Source: Teichococcus oryzae (GTDB lineage: Bacteria > Pseudomonadota > Alphaproteobacteria > Acetobacterales > Acetobacteraceae). Taken from it: a stretch of DNA of 64,000 nt. This document shows positions 9,737 to 18,293 of the stretch, one piece after another. Position numbers and translations under genes: made by a program. The notes beneath the pieces were generated by a model. That model saw only the letters and a program-made list of their open reading frames with translations. It did not search any database and had not been told where the DNA came from. Numbering within the stretch: position 1 is the first letter of the stretch; each line of letters opens with the position of its first letter. The stretch lies in contig NZ_VUKA01000001.1 of assembly GCF_008386565.1 (NCBI RefSeq), positions 124,001 to 188,000 of the forward strand, read 5' to 3'.

Positions 9737-9762
9737 GTTGATGTCGTTACCTCTGCATCAAC
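9737..9762. promoter_or_regulatory. Inverted repeat between glycosyltransferase and ABC exporter
   Basis: GTTGATG (9737-9743) and its exact reverse complement CATCAAC (9756-9762) are separated by 12 bases in the divergent intergenic region, 58 bases before the exporter ATG. This is a possible operator for a dimeric regulator. A 7-base repeat alone is weak evidence. Confidence 0.3.
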
Positions 9763-9819
9763 GCACTGGCGGCCTTCGATCACGCGCTTGTGCTCACGTT
9801 TCAGGAGGCTCCCCGAATC

Positions 9820-11616
9820 ATGCAGCGCGCCGATCCCAGCGACCTGCTCCGCCTTTCCCGGCGTCCGATCGGGTTTCTGTTCCGCCACCTGCGGCCGCAT
9901 GCCGGCAGCCATGTCGCGGTGATGATCGCGGTGCTGGGCGCGGTCGGTTGTTCCGTTGGCGCCAACTACGCCGTGAAGAACCTGATCGACACGCTGTCGG
10001 GCGGGCCGTCCAATGTCAGCGCCACGGCGGTCTGGACCGCCTTCGCGATCCTGGCCGGCATCATCACCGCCGACAACCTGCTGTGGCGCGTCGGCGGCTG
10101 GATCGCAGCCGACCGCTTTCCCCGCGCCACCGCATCCATGCGGGCGGAGCTGTTCCACCACCTGTCCGGCCATTCGCCCGGCTATTTCGCCAACCGCTCG
10201 GCCGGCACGCTGGCGGCGCGGATCAGCGCCACCGGCACCGCCGGCTTCACGGTGCTGCAGAACTTCACCTGGCACACCGTGCCCCCCGCCGTGGCCGTGG
10301 TGCTCGCCATTGCCTTCCTTGCCAGCGTCGATCCGGTCATGGCCGGCTGCCTGGTGGTTGCCGCCGCCGCGCTGGCGGCCGGCGTCGCCTGGCTTGGCCG
10401 CAAGGGCGAGCAGAAGCATGACCGCTTCGCCAGCAAGGCTGCCGCCGTGGATGGCCAGCTGGTGGATGTGGTGCAGAATTTCTCCCTGGTGCGCGCCTTT
10501 GGCGCCTTCGGCCGGGAAAGGATGCTGCTGGACAAGGCGCTGGCCGAGGAAACCTCCGCCCGCCGCGCCAGCCTGCGCTACCTGGAGAAGCTGCGCCTGG
10601 TGCATGGCGCGGCGACCGCCGTGCTCACCGCCGTGCTGCTGTGGTGGGTGGTGACGCTGTGGCAGGCGGGCCGCGCCACCACCGGCGACATCGTGCTGGT
10701 CTGCACCCTGGGCTTCACCATCCTGCACGCTTCCCGCGACCTCGCCATGGCCCTGGTGGACCTGACGCAATACATCGCCCGCATGCGGGAAGCGCTGGTG
10801 TCGCTGCTGGTGCCGCATGACCTGCCGGATATCGAGAGCGCGCATGGTCTGGTGGGCAAGGGCGGCGCGGTGGAGTTCCGCGACGTCACCTTCAGCTATC
10901 CGCAGGCGCCCGAGGGGGCGCCGCCGATCCTGCGCGGTCTCAATCTTTCCATCCCCAGGGGGCAGAAGGTGGGGGTGGTCGGGCGTTCCGGAGCCGGCAA
11001 GTCCACCCTGCTGACCCTGTTGCAGCGCCATTCGGCGCCGCAGGGGGGCGAGGTCGATATTGACGGCCAGAACATCGCCGAGGCGACGCGGGAAAGCCTG
11101 GCGGAGCAGATTGCCGTGGTGCCGCAGGACGTGTCGCTGTTCCACCGCACGGTGCTGGAGAACATCCGCTACGCCCGCCCCGATGCCAGCGACGATGAGG
11201 TGATGCGCGCCGCCGAGGCCGCCCGCTGCCGCGAGTTCATCGAGGCGCTGCCGGAAGGCTTCAACACCATTGTCGGCGACCGCGGCGCCAAGCTCTCGGG
11301 CGGCCAGCGGCAGCGCCTGGCGATTGCCCGCGCCCTGCTGAAGGACGCCCCGATCCTGTTGCTGGACGAGGCGACCTCCGCCCTGGACAGCGAATCGGAA
11401 GCCGAGGTGCAGGCCGCCCTCGACTCCCTGATGGAGGGCCGCACGGTGATCGCCGTGGCCCACCGCCTCGCCACCCTGACCAATTTCGACCGCATCGTGG
11501 TGATGGAGCAGGGGCAGGTAGTGCAGGACGGCCCGCCGGACCAGCTGATGCGCCGCCCTGGCCCCTACCAGGAGATGGTGCGCCGGCAGTCGGAGGCCCT
11601 GCAGGTGGCGGCCTGA
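9820..11616 (+). CDS. ABC exporter, fused permease and ATPase (MsbA/multidrug type)
   Basis: 598 residues. The ATG at 9820 is preceded 11 bases upstream by AGGAGG (9803-9808), which decides against the GTG at 9790. The N-terminal half (about 20-320) is a type IV exporter membrane domain with six hydrophobic segments. The nucleotide-binding domain carries Walker A GRSGAGKST, the signature LSGGQRQRLAIARALL, Walker B ILLLDEATSALDS and the switch histidine in AVAHRLAT. It should work as a homodimer in the inner membrane, flipping lipid-linked substrates or exporting hydrophobic compounds. The substrate cannot be told. A perfect hairpin terminator follows. Confidence 0.92.
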   Translation: MQRADPSDLLRLSRRPIGFLFRHLRPHAGSHVAVMIAVLGAVGCSVGANYAVKNLIDTLSGGPSNVSATAVWTAFAILAGIITADNLLWRVGGWIAADRFPRATASMRAELFHHLSGHSPGYFANRSAGTLAARISATGTAGFTVLQNFTWHTVPPAVAVVLAIAFLASVDPVMAGCLVVAAAALAAGVAWLGRKGEQKHDRFASKAAAVDGQLVDVVQNFSLVRAFGAFGRERMLLDKALAEETSARRASLRYLEKLRLVHGAATAVLTAVLLWWVVTLWQAGRATTGDIVLVCTLGFTILHASRDLAMALVDLTQYIARMREALVSLLVPHDLPDIESAHGLVGKGGAVEFRDVTFSYPQAPEGAPPILRGLNLSIPRGQKVGVVGRSGAGKSTLLTLLQRHSAPQGGEVDIDGQNIAEATRESLAEQIAVVPQDVSLFHRTVLENIRYARPDASDDEVMRAAEAARCREFIEALPEGFNTIVGDRGAKLSGGQRQRLAIARALLKDAPILLLDEATSALDSESEAEVQAALDSLMEGRTVIAVAHRLATLTNFDRIVVMEQGQVVQDGPPDQLMRRPGPYQEMVRRQSEALQVAA

Positions 11617-11650
11617 ACCGCCCTGCGAAGGTCTTTGGCTGGATACTGGA

Positions 11651-11676
11651 AAGGGGAGCGGAAGCTCCCCTTTTTT
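11651..11676 (+). terminator. Rho-independent terminator after ABC exporter
   Basis: AAGGGGAGC and GCTCCCCTT form a perfect 9-base stem around GGAA, followed by TTTT. On the opposite strand the stem is followed only by a short TTT, so it may partly serve the convergent patatin transcript too. Confidence 0.85.
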
Positions 11677-11685
11677 CGTGCCGGC

Positions 11686-12786
11686 TCAGCGTGCCCCGGC
11701 AGGGCGCGCGACCTCATGGAAGGTGAGGCCGGGTTGCCGTGACCAATCTTCAATCTGCCGCAACGCTTCCCCGATGTCCTGCTCCCCGGCCTTCCAGCGC
11801 GCCGCCAGGGTGCGGCGGGAAAAATCAAAGGCCTTGCCAAGTCCGGCTTCATCCAGCGCCGCGCGGTAACCGAGGCAAAGGATGGTGGTGCGCTCTTCCC
11901 GGCCCTCCGCCAGAAGGGGCGCCAGATCCGGATCGTCCCGCAGCCGGGGCGGCAGTCGGGCGATCAGGCCGCGCAGCCGGTGCTCCCGTTCCCGCCCTTC
12001 GAGCAGGCGGCGGGTCTGGTTGCCGAAGGCGAGGTCGCCGGCCCGGGCCGCCGCCGCCGCCAGGGTGTGGGGCCGCCTGCCGCGCCGGGCAAACAATTCC
12101 ACCGCGAAGCACAGCACATCCTCGTCCGGCAGATCGTCCAGGATCAGGTCGAGCGGCAGGTTGGCCGACAACCCGCCATCGCCGAGCAGCCGCCCATCGA
12201 CCTCCACCGGGGCGAACAATGGCAGGAGGGAGCCGGAGGCCAGCAGGTGATCCACCCCGATCCGGTCGCCCCGCGCCGTGTCGAAGACGACCCGCTCGCC
12301 GCTCAGGATGTCGGTGGTGCCCACCGACAGGCGGATCTCGCCGCTGTTCAGCCGCCCGAAATCCACCAGCGCCTCCAGCTGGGCGCGAAGCGGATGCAGG
12401 TCGTAAAGCGCCGGCACGTCCGTGGCGCCGGACCCGGGAAGCCCCATCCGCGGCCGGAAGACGCCCGGGGAGCCGAACAGATGCGATTGCAGCGCGGCCG
12501 CGACGGCCTCGGCTTCCCGCCAGGGTCCGGCAAAGGGCGAGCCGAGCCAGAGCGGCGCCAGGGGCGCCGGCTCGCGCACCGCCGCCTGCCAGAAGCGGCG
12601 CAGCCTTTCCACCCGCCGGTCCGGTGGGTTGCCGGCGATCAGCGCCGCATTGATGGCGCCCACGGAAGCGCCGGCGATCCAGCGCGGCGCGCGGCCGGCC
12701 GCGGCCAGCGCGGCGAAGGCGCCGGCCTCATAGGCCCCGAGGGCGATGCCGCCCGACAGCGCCAGGGCGTGAAAGGGCTGGGTCAT
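11686..12786 (-). CDS. Patatin-like phospholipase
   Basis: 366 residues. The fold's landmarks are present: the oxyanion loop SGGIALGAYEAG at about 11-22, the nucleophile elbow GASVG (GxSxG), and the second catalytic residue in LLGDGGLSANLP (a DGG version of the DGG/DGA motif). Patatins hydrolyse acyl chains from phospholipids or other lipids through a Ser-Asp dyad. No signal peptide is seen, so a cytoplasmic or membrane-peripheral site is likely. It follows the SDR gene by three bases, so the two are almost certainly cotranscribed, and a joint role in lipid turnover is a reasonable inference. The C-terminal third is Arg/Ala-rich without a recognised domain. Confidence 0.9.
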   Translation of the reverse strand: MTQPFHALALSGGIALGAYEAGAFAALAAAGRAPRWIAGASVGAINAALIAGNPPDRRVERLRRFWQAAVREPAPLAPLWLGSPFAGPWREAEAVAAALQSHLFGSPGVFRPRMGLPGSGATDVPALYDLHPLRAQLEALVDFGRLNSGEIRLSVGTTDILSGERVVFDTARGDRIGVDHLLASGSLLPLFAPVEVDGRLLGDGGLSANLPLDLILDDLPDEDVLCFAVELFARRGRRPHTLAAAAARAGDLAFGNQTRRLLEGREREHRLRGLIARLPPRLRDDPDLAPLLAEGREERTTILCLGYRAALDEAGLGKAFDFSRRTLAARWKAGEQDIGEALRQIEDWSRQPGLTFHEVARPAGAR

Positions 12787-12789
12787 GGC

Positions 12790-13755
12790 TCAGCGGGTCA
12801 GCCGGCGGAGCACCAGCACGGCCGCCAGCACGCCGAAGGCCGCCAGGGGCACGCCGCCATTGTTCGGGCCGTGGCGCCAGCCGCCGCGGATTCGTGCCTC
12901 GTCCACCATGGGAGCGAACAGGGCGCCGGTTGTTTCGGGGCTGGCTTCCCGTGCCAGGAAGCCGGCGTTGAACACGCGGCCCATCAGCCGGGTCGCCAGG
13001 GCCGGCGGCGCGGTGCGCTTCACCAGCGCGGCGAACCAGCCAAAGCCGCCGATAATGGTTTCCGCGCACGGCCGCTCGGCCAGCCGCAGCACGGCGCGCG
13101 CGACCTTCTCGGGCGTGTAGACCGGCGGCGCCGCGCGCACCCGGTGGTGGCTGTAATTGGCCGCGTGCTGGAAGAAGGGCGTGTCGATCACCGAGGGCAG
13201 GATGGTGCAGACCTGGATGCCCGGCTGATCCAGCACTTCCTGCCGCAGCGCTTCCGAGAAGCCGCGCACGGCGTATTTGCTGGTGGCATACGCCGTGGAA
13301 TCGGGCTTGGCGGTCCGCCCGACGATGGAGGCGTTCTGGATCAGCACGCCATGGCCCTGCCGCCGGAACACCGGCATCACCGCGCGCGCACCATGGACAT
13401 AGCCGAACAGGTTGGTGTCGATCACCCGGCGCCAGGCATCGGAGGGCAGGTCCTCGAACCGGCCGAAGATGCCGACGCCGGCATTGTTGAACCACACGTC
13501 GATCCGGCCGAATCGCTCCAGCGCCCGCTGGGCGAGCGCCTGGACCTGCGCCTCCTCCGTGGTGTCGGTCGGCACCGGCAGCGCCTCCACCCCCAGCAGC
13601 GCGCATTCCCGCGCCAGCTCCTCCAGCCGGTCGGCCCGGCGGGCGGCGAGGACGAGGCGGTCACCCCTTTCGGCGAAGGCATAGGCCGTGGCGCGGCCGA
13701 TGCCGCTGGAGGCGCCGGTGATAACGACGACGCGCCCGCTCCGGGTCGTGGACAT
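12790..13755 (-). CDS. Short-chain dehydrogenase/reductase with C-terminal membrane segment
   Basis: 321 residues. The Rossmann cofactor motif TGASSGIG is at about 14-21, then NNAG, and the catalytic YATSK with its preceding serine region. After the usual fold of about 250 residues comes an extension ending in a hydrophobic stretch (PLAAFGVLAAVLVL) and basic residues, which suggests a tail anchor in the inner membrane. The pattern AARRADRLEELA after the cofactor motif suggests NADP(H) preference, as in classical SDRs. The substrate is unknown. It sits directly upstream of the patatin gene in an apparent operon, which hints at lipid or isoprenoid substrates, but that is inference. Confidence 0.9.
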   Translation of the reverse strand: MSTTRSGRVVVITGASSGIGRATAYAFAERGDRLVLAARRADRLEELARECALLGVEALPVPTDTTEEAQVQALAQRALERFGRIDVWFNNAGVGIFGRFEDLPSDAWRRVIDTNLFGYVHGARAVMPVFRRQGHGVLIQNASIVGRTAKPDSTAYATSKYAVRGFSEALRQEVLDQPGIQVCTILPSVIDTPFFQHAANYSHHRVRAAPPVYTPEKVARAVLRLAERPCAETIIGGFGWFAALVKRTAPPALATRLMGRVFNAGFLAREASPETTGALFAPMVDEARIRGGWRHGPNNGGVPLAAFGVLAAVLVLRRLTR

Positions 13756-13836
13756 GATGCGCCCCCTTTCCGCTCCGGTGCCTGCCGCATTGCAGCACCG
13801 GGGTGAGAACAGGGCCGGGGCAGTGGGGTTGCGGCG

Positions 13837-14043
13837 TCAGCTTTCCAGTTGCCGCGCCAGGCGCTTGGCCAGGAAATAGCCGATCAGGCCACCGACCGGC
13901 GCGGCGGGCAGCACCAGCACCCAGGCGGCGTGGACGCCGTTCACCACCAGCCCGAGGCCGATGCCCAGCATCAGCCCCCCCACCAGCGTGCCGGCCACCC
14001 CTGCCGTCAGCCCCAGAACCAGGATTTCCGCGCGCGTCACCAT
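13837..14043 (-). CDS. Small two-helix membrane protein of unknown function
   Basis: 68 residues. Two hydrophobic segments (about 6-32 and 38-60) are rich in Gly/Ala/Val/Leu, the first with GxxxG-type spacing (GTLVGGLMLGIGLGL), followed by a short basic tail (AKRLARQLES). No cysteines, histidines or known motif. It lies 81 bases upstream of the SDR gene on the same strand and may lead the SDR-patatin transcript. The coding call rests on the clean membrane-protein composition and an ATG start. No function can be given. Confidence 0.6.
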   Translation of the reverse strand: MVTRAEILVLGLTAGVAGTLVGGLMLGIGLGLVVNGVHAAWVLVLPAAPVGGLIGYFLAKRLARQLES

Positions 14044-14071
14044 GCCGCGCGGAGTAGCAGGGAATCCTGGT

Positions 14072-14101
14072 TTGACAAGCCAAATGGGCAGCGGCTAAAG
14101 C
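14072..14101 (+). promoter_or_regulatory. Candidate promoter for rpsD
   Basis: A perfect TTGACA (14072-14077) is followed 18 bases later by TAAAGC (14096-14101), about 160 bases before the rpsD ATG. The -35 is strong and the -10 weak. The resulting GC-rich leader of about 150 bases could hold an S4 autoregulatory structure, as known for other bacteria, but none is demonstrable here. Confidence 0.5.
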
Positions 14102-14261
14102 CCGGCTCCCTTCCGGGAAAGCGGACGTGGGCCCCGTGCCCGCGCGCCCGCCCTTTTGCCGTTCGCCCCATCGGGGCCGCCTCCGGGCGCGGCGATCGGG
14201 ACTACCGGGACATCAGCGACACCTTGGCCACAAGGGCGCACAAGAAGAAGGAGCCCGCCGC

Positions 14262-14879
14262 ATGACGAAGCGCGCGGAAAGCAAGTACAAGATCAATCGC
14301 CGCCTTGGCGTGAACCTCTGGGGCCGTGCCAAGTCCCCGGTCGCCAAGCGCGAATACGGCCCCGGCCAGCATGGCCAGCGCCGCAAGCAGAAGCCGACCG
14401 ACTTCGGCGTGCAGCTGATGGCCAAGCAGAAGCTCAAGGGCTACTACGGCAACATCGGCGAGAAGCAGTTCCGCAAGTATTACGAGGAGGCCGTGCGCCG
14501 CAAGGGCGACACCTCCGAGAACCTGATCGAGATCCTGGAGCGCCGCCTGGACGCCGTGGTGTACCGCATGAAGCTGGCGATGACGCCCTTCGCGGCCCGC
14601 CAGTTCGTCAACCATGGCCACATCACGGTCAATGGCAAGCGCGTCAACATCCCCTCCTATCTCGTGCGCGACAACGACGTGATCGAGGTCAAGGAGAAGT
14701 CGAAGCAGCTGGTTGTCGTGCTCGATGCCGCGCAGAGCGGCGAGCGTGACGTGCCGGAATACATCGAGATCGACCACCGCCAGATGAAGGGACGCTTCCT
14801 GCGCGCCCCGAAGCTCTCCGACGTGCCCTATCCGGTGCAGATGGAGCCGAACCTGGTGGTCGAGTTCTACTCGCGCTAA
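14262..14879 (+). CDS. rpsD: 30S ribosomal protein S4
   Basis: 205 residues from the ATG at 14262 ([21 protein letters not shown]), with AGAAGGAG 10 bases upstream; the open frame further upstream is Arg/Pro noise. S4 is a primary 16S rRNA-binding protein that nucleates the 30S body. The N-terminal S4 region with [15 protein letters not shown] and the S4 RNA-binding domain ([15 protein letters not shown] to [13 protein letters not shown]) are complete. The zinc-binding cysteines of some S4 proteins are absent, as is normal in alphaproteobacteria, where rpsD is typically monocistronic. A terminator follows at once. Confidence 0.98.
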   Translation: MTKRAESKYKINRRLGVNLWGRAKSPVAKREYGPGQHGQRRKQKPTDFGVQLMAKQKLKGYYGNIGEKQFRKYYEEAVRRKGDTSENLIEILERRLDAVVYRMKLAMTPFAARQFVNHGHITVNGKRVNIPSYLVRDNDVIEVKEKSKQLVVVLDAAQSGERDVPEYIEIDHRQMKGRFLRAPKLSDVPYPVQMEPNLVVEFYSR

Positions 14880-14905
14880 GCGGTTCCAGCCGCGACAGGC
14901 GACCG

Positions 14906-14933
14906 GGCGGGGCAGCGATGCCCCGCCTTTTTT
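14906..14933 (+). terminator. Rho-independent terminator after rpsD
   Basis: GGCGGGGCA and TGCCCCGCC form a perfect 9-base stem with a short GCGA loop, followed by six T residues, 26 bases past the rpsD stop. Confidence 0.9.
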
Positions 14934-15021
14934 GTGCGGACGGGCGCGTGGCTAAGGATTTCTGAAGGATTATGCCGGACTCTGGCGCGGCCTATCGCTG
15001 CCGTTGCCGGAGCCCCGCTTC

Positions 15022-15390
15022 ATGTCCGCCGTTGTTCTTCCATTCCGCCGCCCGCCCGCCCACCCCATCAGGGCTCTCGCCGCCCCGAGCGTTTCGGTCG
15101 CGGAACTCCAGGCCGCACTGGCCTGGGCCGAGGCGCAGGGCGCGGACTGGCATGTGGAGGCGATCCACCTGGCCGATGCGGAAATCGCCCTGGGCGTGGC
15201 GCCGCCCCGCGGCCGCCCCATGCGGGCGGGCCAGGGATGGCGGTTGTTCTGGATCATTGTCCGTGATGAGGAAGGGGCCGTTCTGGTCCATGCCGAGAAC
15301 AGCTCTGGCGCCGTACTGCCCTCGGTGATGGCGGCGCTGGACGCGGTGCTGGAACTGGAAGCCGAACCCCTGGCCGCCGCGATCGCCTGA
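15022..15390 (+). CDS. Hypothetical protein, 122 residues
   Basis: Not recognised. The ATG at 15022 (MSAVVLPFRRPPAHPIRALA) has a GGAG about 9 bases upstream; a TTG at 15004 is a less likely start. The product has an Arg/Pro-rich N-terminus, then a mixed alpha/beta-looking part with alternating hydrophobics (WRLFWIIVRDEEGAVLVHAE) and an acidic C-terminus. No membrane segment, signal peptide or metal motif. It lies between the rpsD terminator and the convergent spoVR gene. Coding is supported by start, composition and position only. Confidence 0.5.
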   Translation: MSAVVLPFRRPPAHPIRALAAPSVSVAELQAALAWAEAQGADWHVEAIHLADAEIALGVAPPRGRPMRAGQGWRLFWIIVRDEEGAVLVHAENSSGAVLPSVMAALDAVLELEAEPLAAAIA

Positions 15391-15441
15391 CGGCGGCCGG
15401 AAGGGCCATCGGGCAGAGGAGCCCGGCCCCGTCGAAAAGCC

Positions 15442-16965
15442 TCAGGGGCCGGCGGAATGCACCGCCAGGATGTTGTCGGTGGCCATGTCCACCTCCTGCA
15501 GCCGCACCTCGTAGCCCCACAGGGAGGCGAGGTAGCGCATGGTGGCCGCCGCGTCCTTGGCATGCAGCAGCCGGCCCGGCCTGGTGCGGTGTTCCAGCAG
15601 CAGCCGCCGGTCGCCATGGAGGTCCACATCCAGCACCTGGATATCCGGCGTACCCAGGCCCGGGTCATAGGACCGCGCCAGGGAACGGCGGATCTCCCGG
15701 TAGCCATCCTCGTCATGGATGGCGTCCACCAGCAGGCTGGGCTCGGTGGTGTCGTCCAGCAGGCGGAACAGGCGGAAGCGGCGGATCACGGCCGGTGAAA
15801 GGAATTGCAGGATGAAGCTTTCATCCCGGTAATTGGCCCAGGCATGCTTCAGCGTGCCGATGGCGTCGCCATTCCCGGCGAAGTCCGGGAACCAGCGCCG
15901 GTCCTCGGCCGACGGATCGGTGCAGGCACGGGCAATGTCGCTCATCATGGCATAGCCAAGCGCGTAGGGGTTCAGGTTCGGCCCGACATGCTCGAAGCCA
16001 TGCTGCTGGATCACCGAGCTGGTGGAATGGATGCATTCCAGAAAGGCGGCATCGTCGATCTGCCCCGTCTCGTGCAAGCGGGTCATGATCTGGTGGTGCA
16101 CCCAGGTGGCGCAGCCCTCGTTCATCACCTTGGCCTGGGGCTGGGGATAGAAATACTGGGCGATCAGCCGGACGATGCGGATCAGCTCCCGTTCCCAGGA
16201 TTTCAGGACGGGGGAGGTCTTTTCCAGGAAATAAAGCAGGTTCTCCTCGGGCAGGCCGAGGCGGCGGCGGCGCTCGGCCACGCCATCCGTGCCGGAGAAA
16301 GGCTTGCCGGAAGGCAGGGTGCGCCAAAGGTCGTTGTAGATCTGCTGGTCGTATTCGCGCCGCTCCCGCTCCCGCTGTTCCTCGGATTGCAGGTTCAGGG
16401 CACGCTGCTTGCCGCCATGCCGGTGGACGCCATTGCGCGACAGGGCATGCGCCGCGTCCAGCACGCGCTCCACCGCGGCGGCGCCATACCTGTCCTCGCA
16501 GCGCGACACGAAGCCGCGGGCGAATTCCAGGTAATCCAGGATGGAGGTGGCGTCGGTCCATTGCCGGAACAGGTGGTTGTTCTTGAAGAAATGGTTGTGG
16601 CCAAAGGCGGCATGGGCGATCACCAGCGCCTGCATGGTCGCCGTGTTCCCTTCCATCAAATAGGAGATGCAGGGGTTGGAGTTGATCACCACCTCATAGG
16701 CGAGGTTGCTGTAGCCCTTCCTGTATTCGTTCTCATGCTGCAGGAAGTGCTTGCCATAGGACCAGTGCCGGTAGGTGATCGGCATGCCATGCGCCGTGTA
16801 GACATCCAGCATCTGCTCCGCCGTGATCACCTCGATCCGGTTGGGATAGACGTCGAGGCCAAGCTCCTGCTCGGCGATGCGCTCGATGGCGTCATAGCAC
16901 CGGCGCAGGGTCGCGAAATCCCAGGCCGTGCCGGAGTAAAGCAGGGGGGAGGAGCTGCTATCCAT
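15442..16965 (-). CDS. SpoVR family protein (YcgB-like)
   Basis: 507 residues, close to E. coli YcgB in length. Family landmarks are the N-terminal region LGLDVYPNRIEVITAEQMLD, the HWSYGKHF block, YEVVINSNPCISYLMEGN, the AHAAFGHNHFFKNN stretch rich in possible metal ligands, and MNEGCATWVHHQIM. SpoVR proteins are cytoplasmic, of unknown biochemistry, and named after a Bacillus sporulation gene although most carriers do not sporulate. It is the third gene of prkA-yeaH-spoVR, five bases after yeaH, which strongly supports joint action of a serine kinase, a vWA-type partner and this protein in stationary-phase or nutrient stress. Confidence 0.93.
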   Translation of the reverse strand: MDSSSSPLLYSGTAWDFATLRRCYDAIERIAEQELGLDVYPNRIEVITAEQMLDVYTAHGMPITYRHWSYGKHFLQHENEYRKGYSNLAYEVVINSNPCISYLMEGNTATMQALVIAHAAFGHNHFFKNNHLFRQWTDATSILDYLEFARGFVSRCEDRYGAAAVERVLDAAHALSRNGVHRHGGKQRALNLQSEEQRERERREYDQQIYNDLWRTLPSGKPFSGTDGVAERRRRLGLPEENLLYFLEKTSPVLKSWERELIRIVRLIAQYFYPQPQAKVMNEGCATWVHHQIMTRLHETGQIDDAAFLECIHSTSSVIQQHGFEHVGPNLNPYALGYAMMSDIARACTDPSAEDRRWFPDFAGNGDAIGTLKHAWANYRDESFILQFLSPAVIRRFRLFRLLDDTTEPSLLVDAIHDEDGYREIRRSLARSYDPGLGTPDIQVLDVDLHGDRRLLLEHRTRPGRLLHAKDAAATMRYLASLWGYEVRLQEVDMATDNILAVHSAGP

Positions 16966-16970
16966 GATCC

Positions 16971-18269
16971 TTACCCCGCAGCCGGCCGCTTGCCGAACAG
17001 GTCCCGGAACACCGGGAAGATTTCGCGCCGGTCGCTGACGCGGCGCATCGCCATCTGTTCCGATCGCCCGGCCAGCGGCTCATAGCCGCGCCACAGATCG
17101 GTTTCGCCGCGGATCACCGCGCCTGAGGGCGCCACCTCGATATAGGCGAAGTGCTGCACCAGCGGCAGGATGTCGTTCTCCAGCAGGCCCACCGCGCGGG
17201 CGGTGTCGCCGCCGTAATTGTCCCCGTCCGAGGCCTGGGCCGCGTAGATGTTCCAGGAACCGGCGGGATAGCGCTCCCGCTGGATGCGGATCAGCTCCTC
17301 CAGCGCGGAGGAGACGATGGTGCCGCCGGTGCGCGGATCGGTGAAGAAGGTCTTCTCGTCCACCTCCTCGGCCGCCTCGGTATGGCGGATGAACACCAGC
17401 TCGACCCGCTTGTAGCGCCGCTCCAGGAAAACATGCAGCAGCAGGAAGAACCGCTTGGCCAGGTCCTTCATGCTCTCCGTCATGGAGCCGGACACGTCCA
17501 TCAGGCAAAACATCACCGCCCGGGCGGAAGGCTTGGGCGTGGGCGTGAAGCGGCGATAGCGGAGATCCACCGGGTCCACCCAGGGGATGCGGGACTGGCG
17601 CCGCCGCGCCTCCGTCACCTCGGCGCGCAGGGCGGCGAGGCGCTCGGGCTCATCGCCGGCTTCCTCCAGCGCCTCGATCTCCGCTTCGAGATCGCGCACC
17701 GCCTGGCCTTTCGGCCGCTTCAACCCGATCCGGCGGGCCATGGACTGGCGCATGGAGCGCGCCAGGTCGATCTGCGAGGGCGAGCCATCGGTGGAGATGC
17801 CGGTGCGGACCGGCGACACCGTTTCGGTGTCCAGGATGTCCCGCTTCACCAGGTCCGGCAGTTCCAGATCCTCGAAGAACAGGTCGAGGAACTCGTCGCG
17901 CGTCAGCACAAAGCGGAAATTGTCCTCGCTGCCGCCCCCTCCTTCGCCGGAAGCGCCGCTGCCCGCGCCGCTGCCGCCGCCACCGCCCTTTCCATCCGGG
18001 CGCTTGATGCGGTCGCCAACCGAGAACTCCTTGTTGCCGGGCAGCACGATGTCGCGCTGCCCGCTGGTGAACACTTCATGGAAGGCGGGCTCGTGGAGTG
18101 AATCGGCGGGGATGGTCACGGCCTCCCCATGGCCGGTTTCACGCAGCGTGCCGCCATCCACGGCATCCCGCACCGCTTTGATCACCGCCTGCCGGGCCCG
18201 GGCCAGGACGCGGCGGCGGTTTTCCAGGTTCTTGCCATGCGGGTTGGGTCGTCTGTCGATGATGTCCAA
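16971..18269 (-). CDS. yeaH: YeaH/YhbH family protein (DUF444, vWA-like)
   Basis: 432 residues, the size of E. coli YeaH. The start MDIIDRRPNPHGKNLENRRR matches the family. A glycine/serine-rich linker lies at about 95-115. The second half has a von Willebrand A-like core with the metal site DVSGSMTESMKDLAKRFF, followed by ERRYKRVELVFIRHT and the later acidic SDGDNYGGD. It is cotranscribed with prkA (24-base gap) and spoVR (5-base gap). In the family it is thought to work with the PrkA kinase, though the exact role is unknown. Confidence 0.94.
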   Translation of the reverse strand: MDIIDRRPNPHGKNLENRRRVLARARQAVIKAVRDAVDGGTLRETGHGEAVTIPADSLHEPAFHEVFTSGQRDIVLPGNKEFSVGDRIKRPDGKGGGGGSGAGSGASGEGGGGSEDNFRFVLTRDEFLDLFFEDLELPDLVKRDILDTETVSPVRTGISTDGSPSQIDLARSMRQSMARRIGLKRPKGQAVRDLEAEIEALEEAGDEPERLAALRAEVTEARRRQSRIPWVDPVDLRYRRFTPTPKPSARAVMFCLMDVSGSMTESMKDLAKRFFLLLHVFLERRYKRVELVFIRHTEAAEEVDEKTFFTDPRTGGTIVSSALEELIRIQRERYPAGSWNIYAAQASDGDNYGGDTARAVGLLENDILPLVQHFAYIEVAPSGAVIRGETDLWRGYEPLAGRSEQMAMRRVSDRREIFPVFRDLFGKRPAAG

Positions 18270-18293
18270 AGCCGATACCCGTCCTTCGAACCT

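Noticed and set aside
9535-11463. Minus-strand frame opposite the ABC exporter
   Set aside because: His/Gln/Gly-rich translation; the exporter on the plus strand has all ABC motifs and a ribosome site.
11980-13806. Plus-strand frame opposite patatin and SDR
   Set aside because: No motif, shadow composition; the catalytic motifs are on the minus strand.
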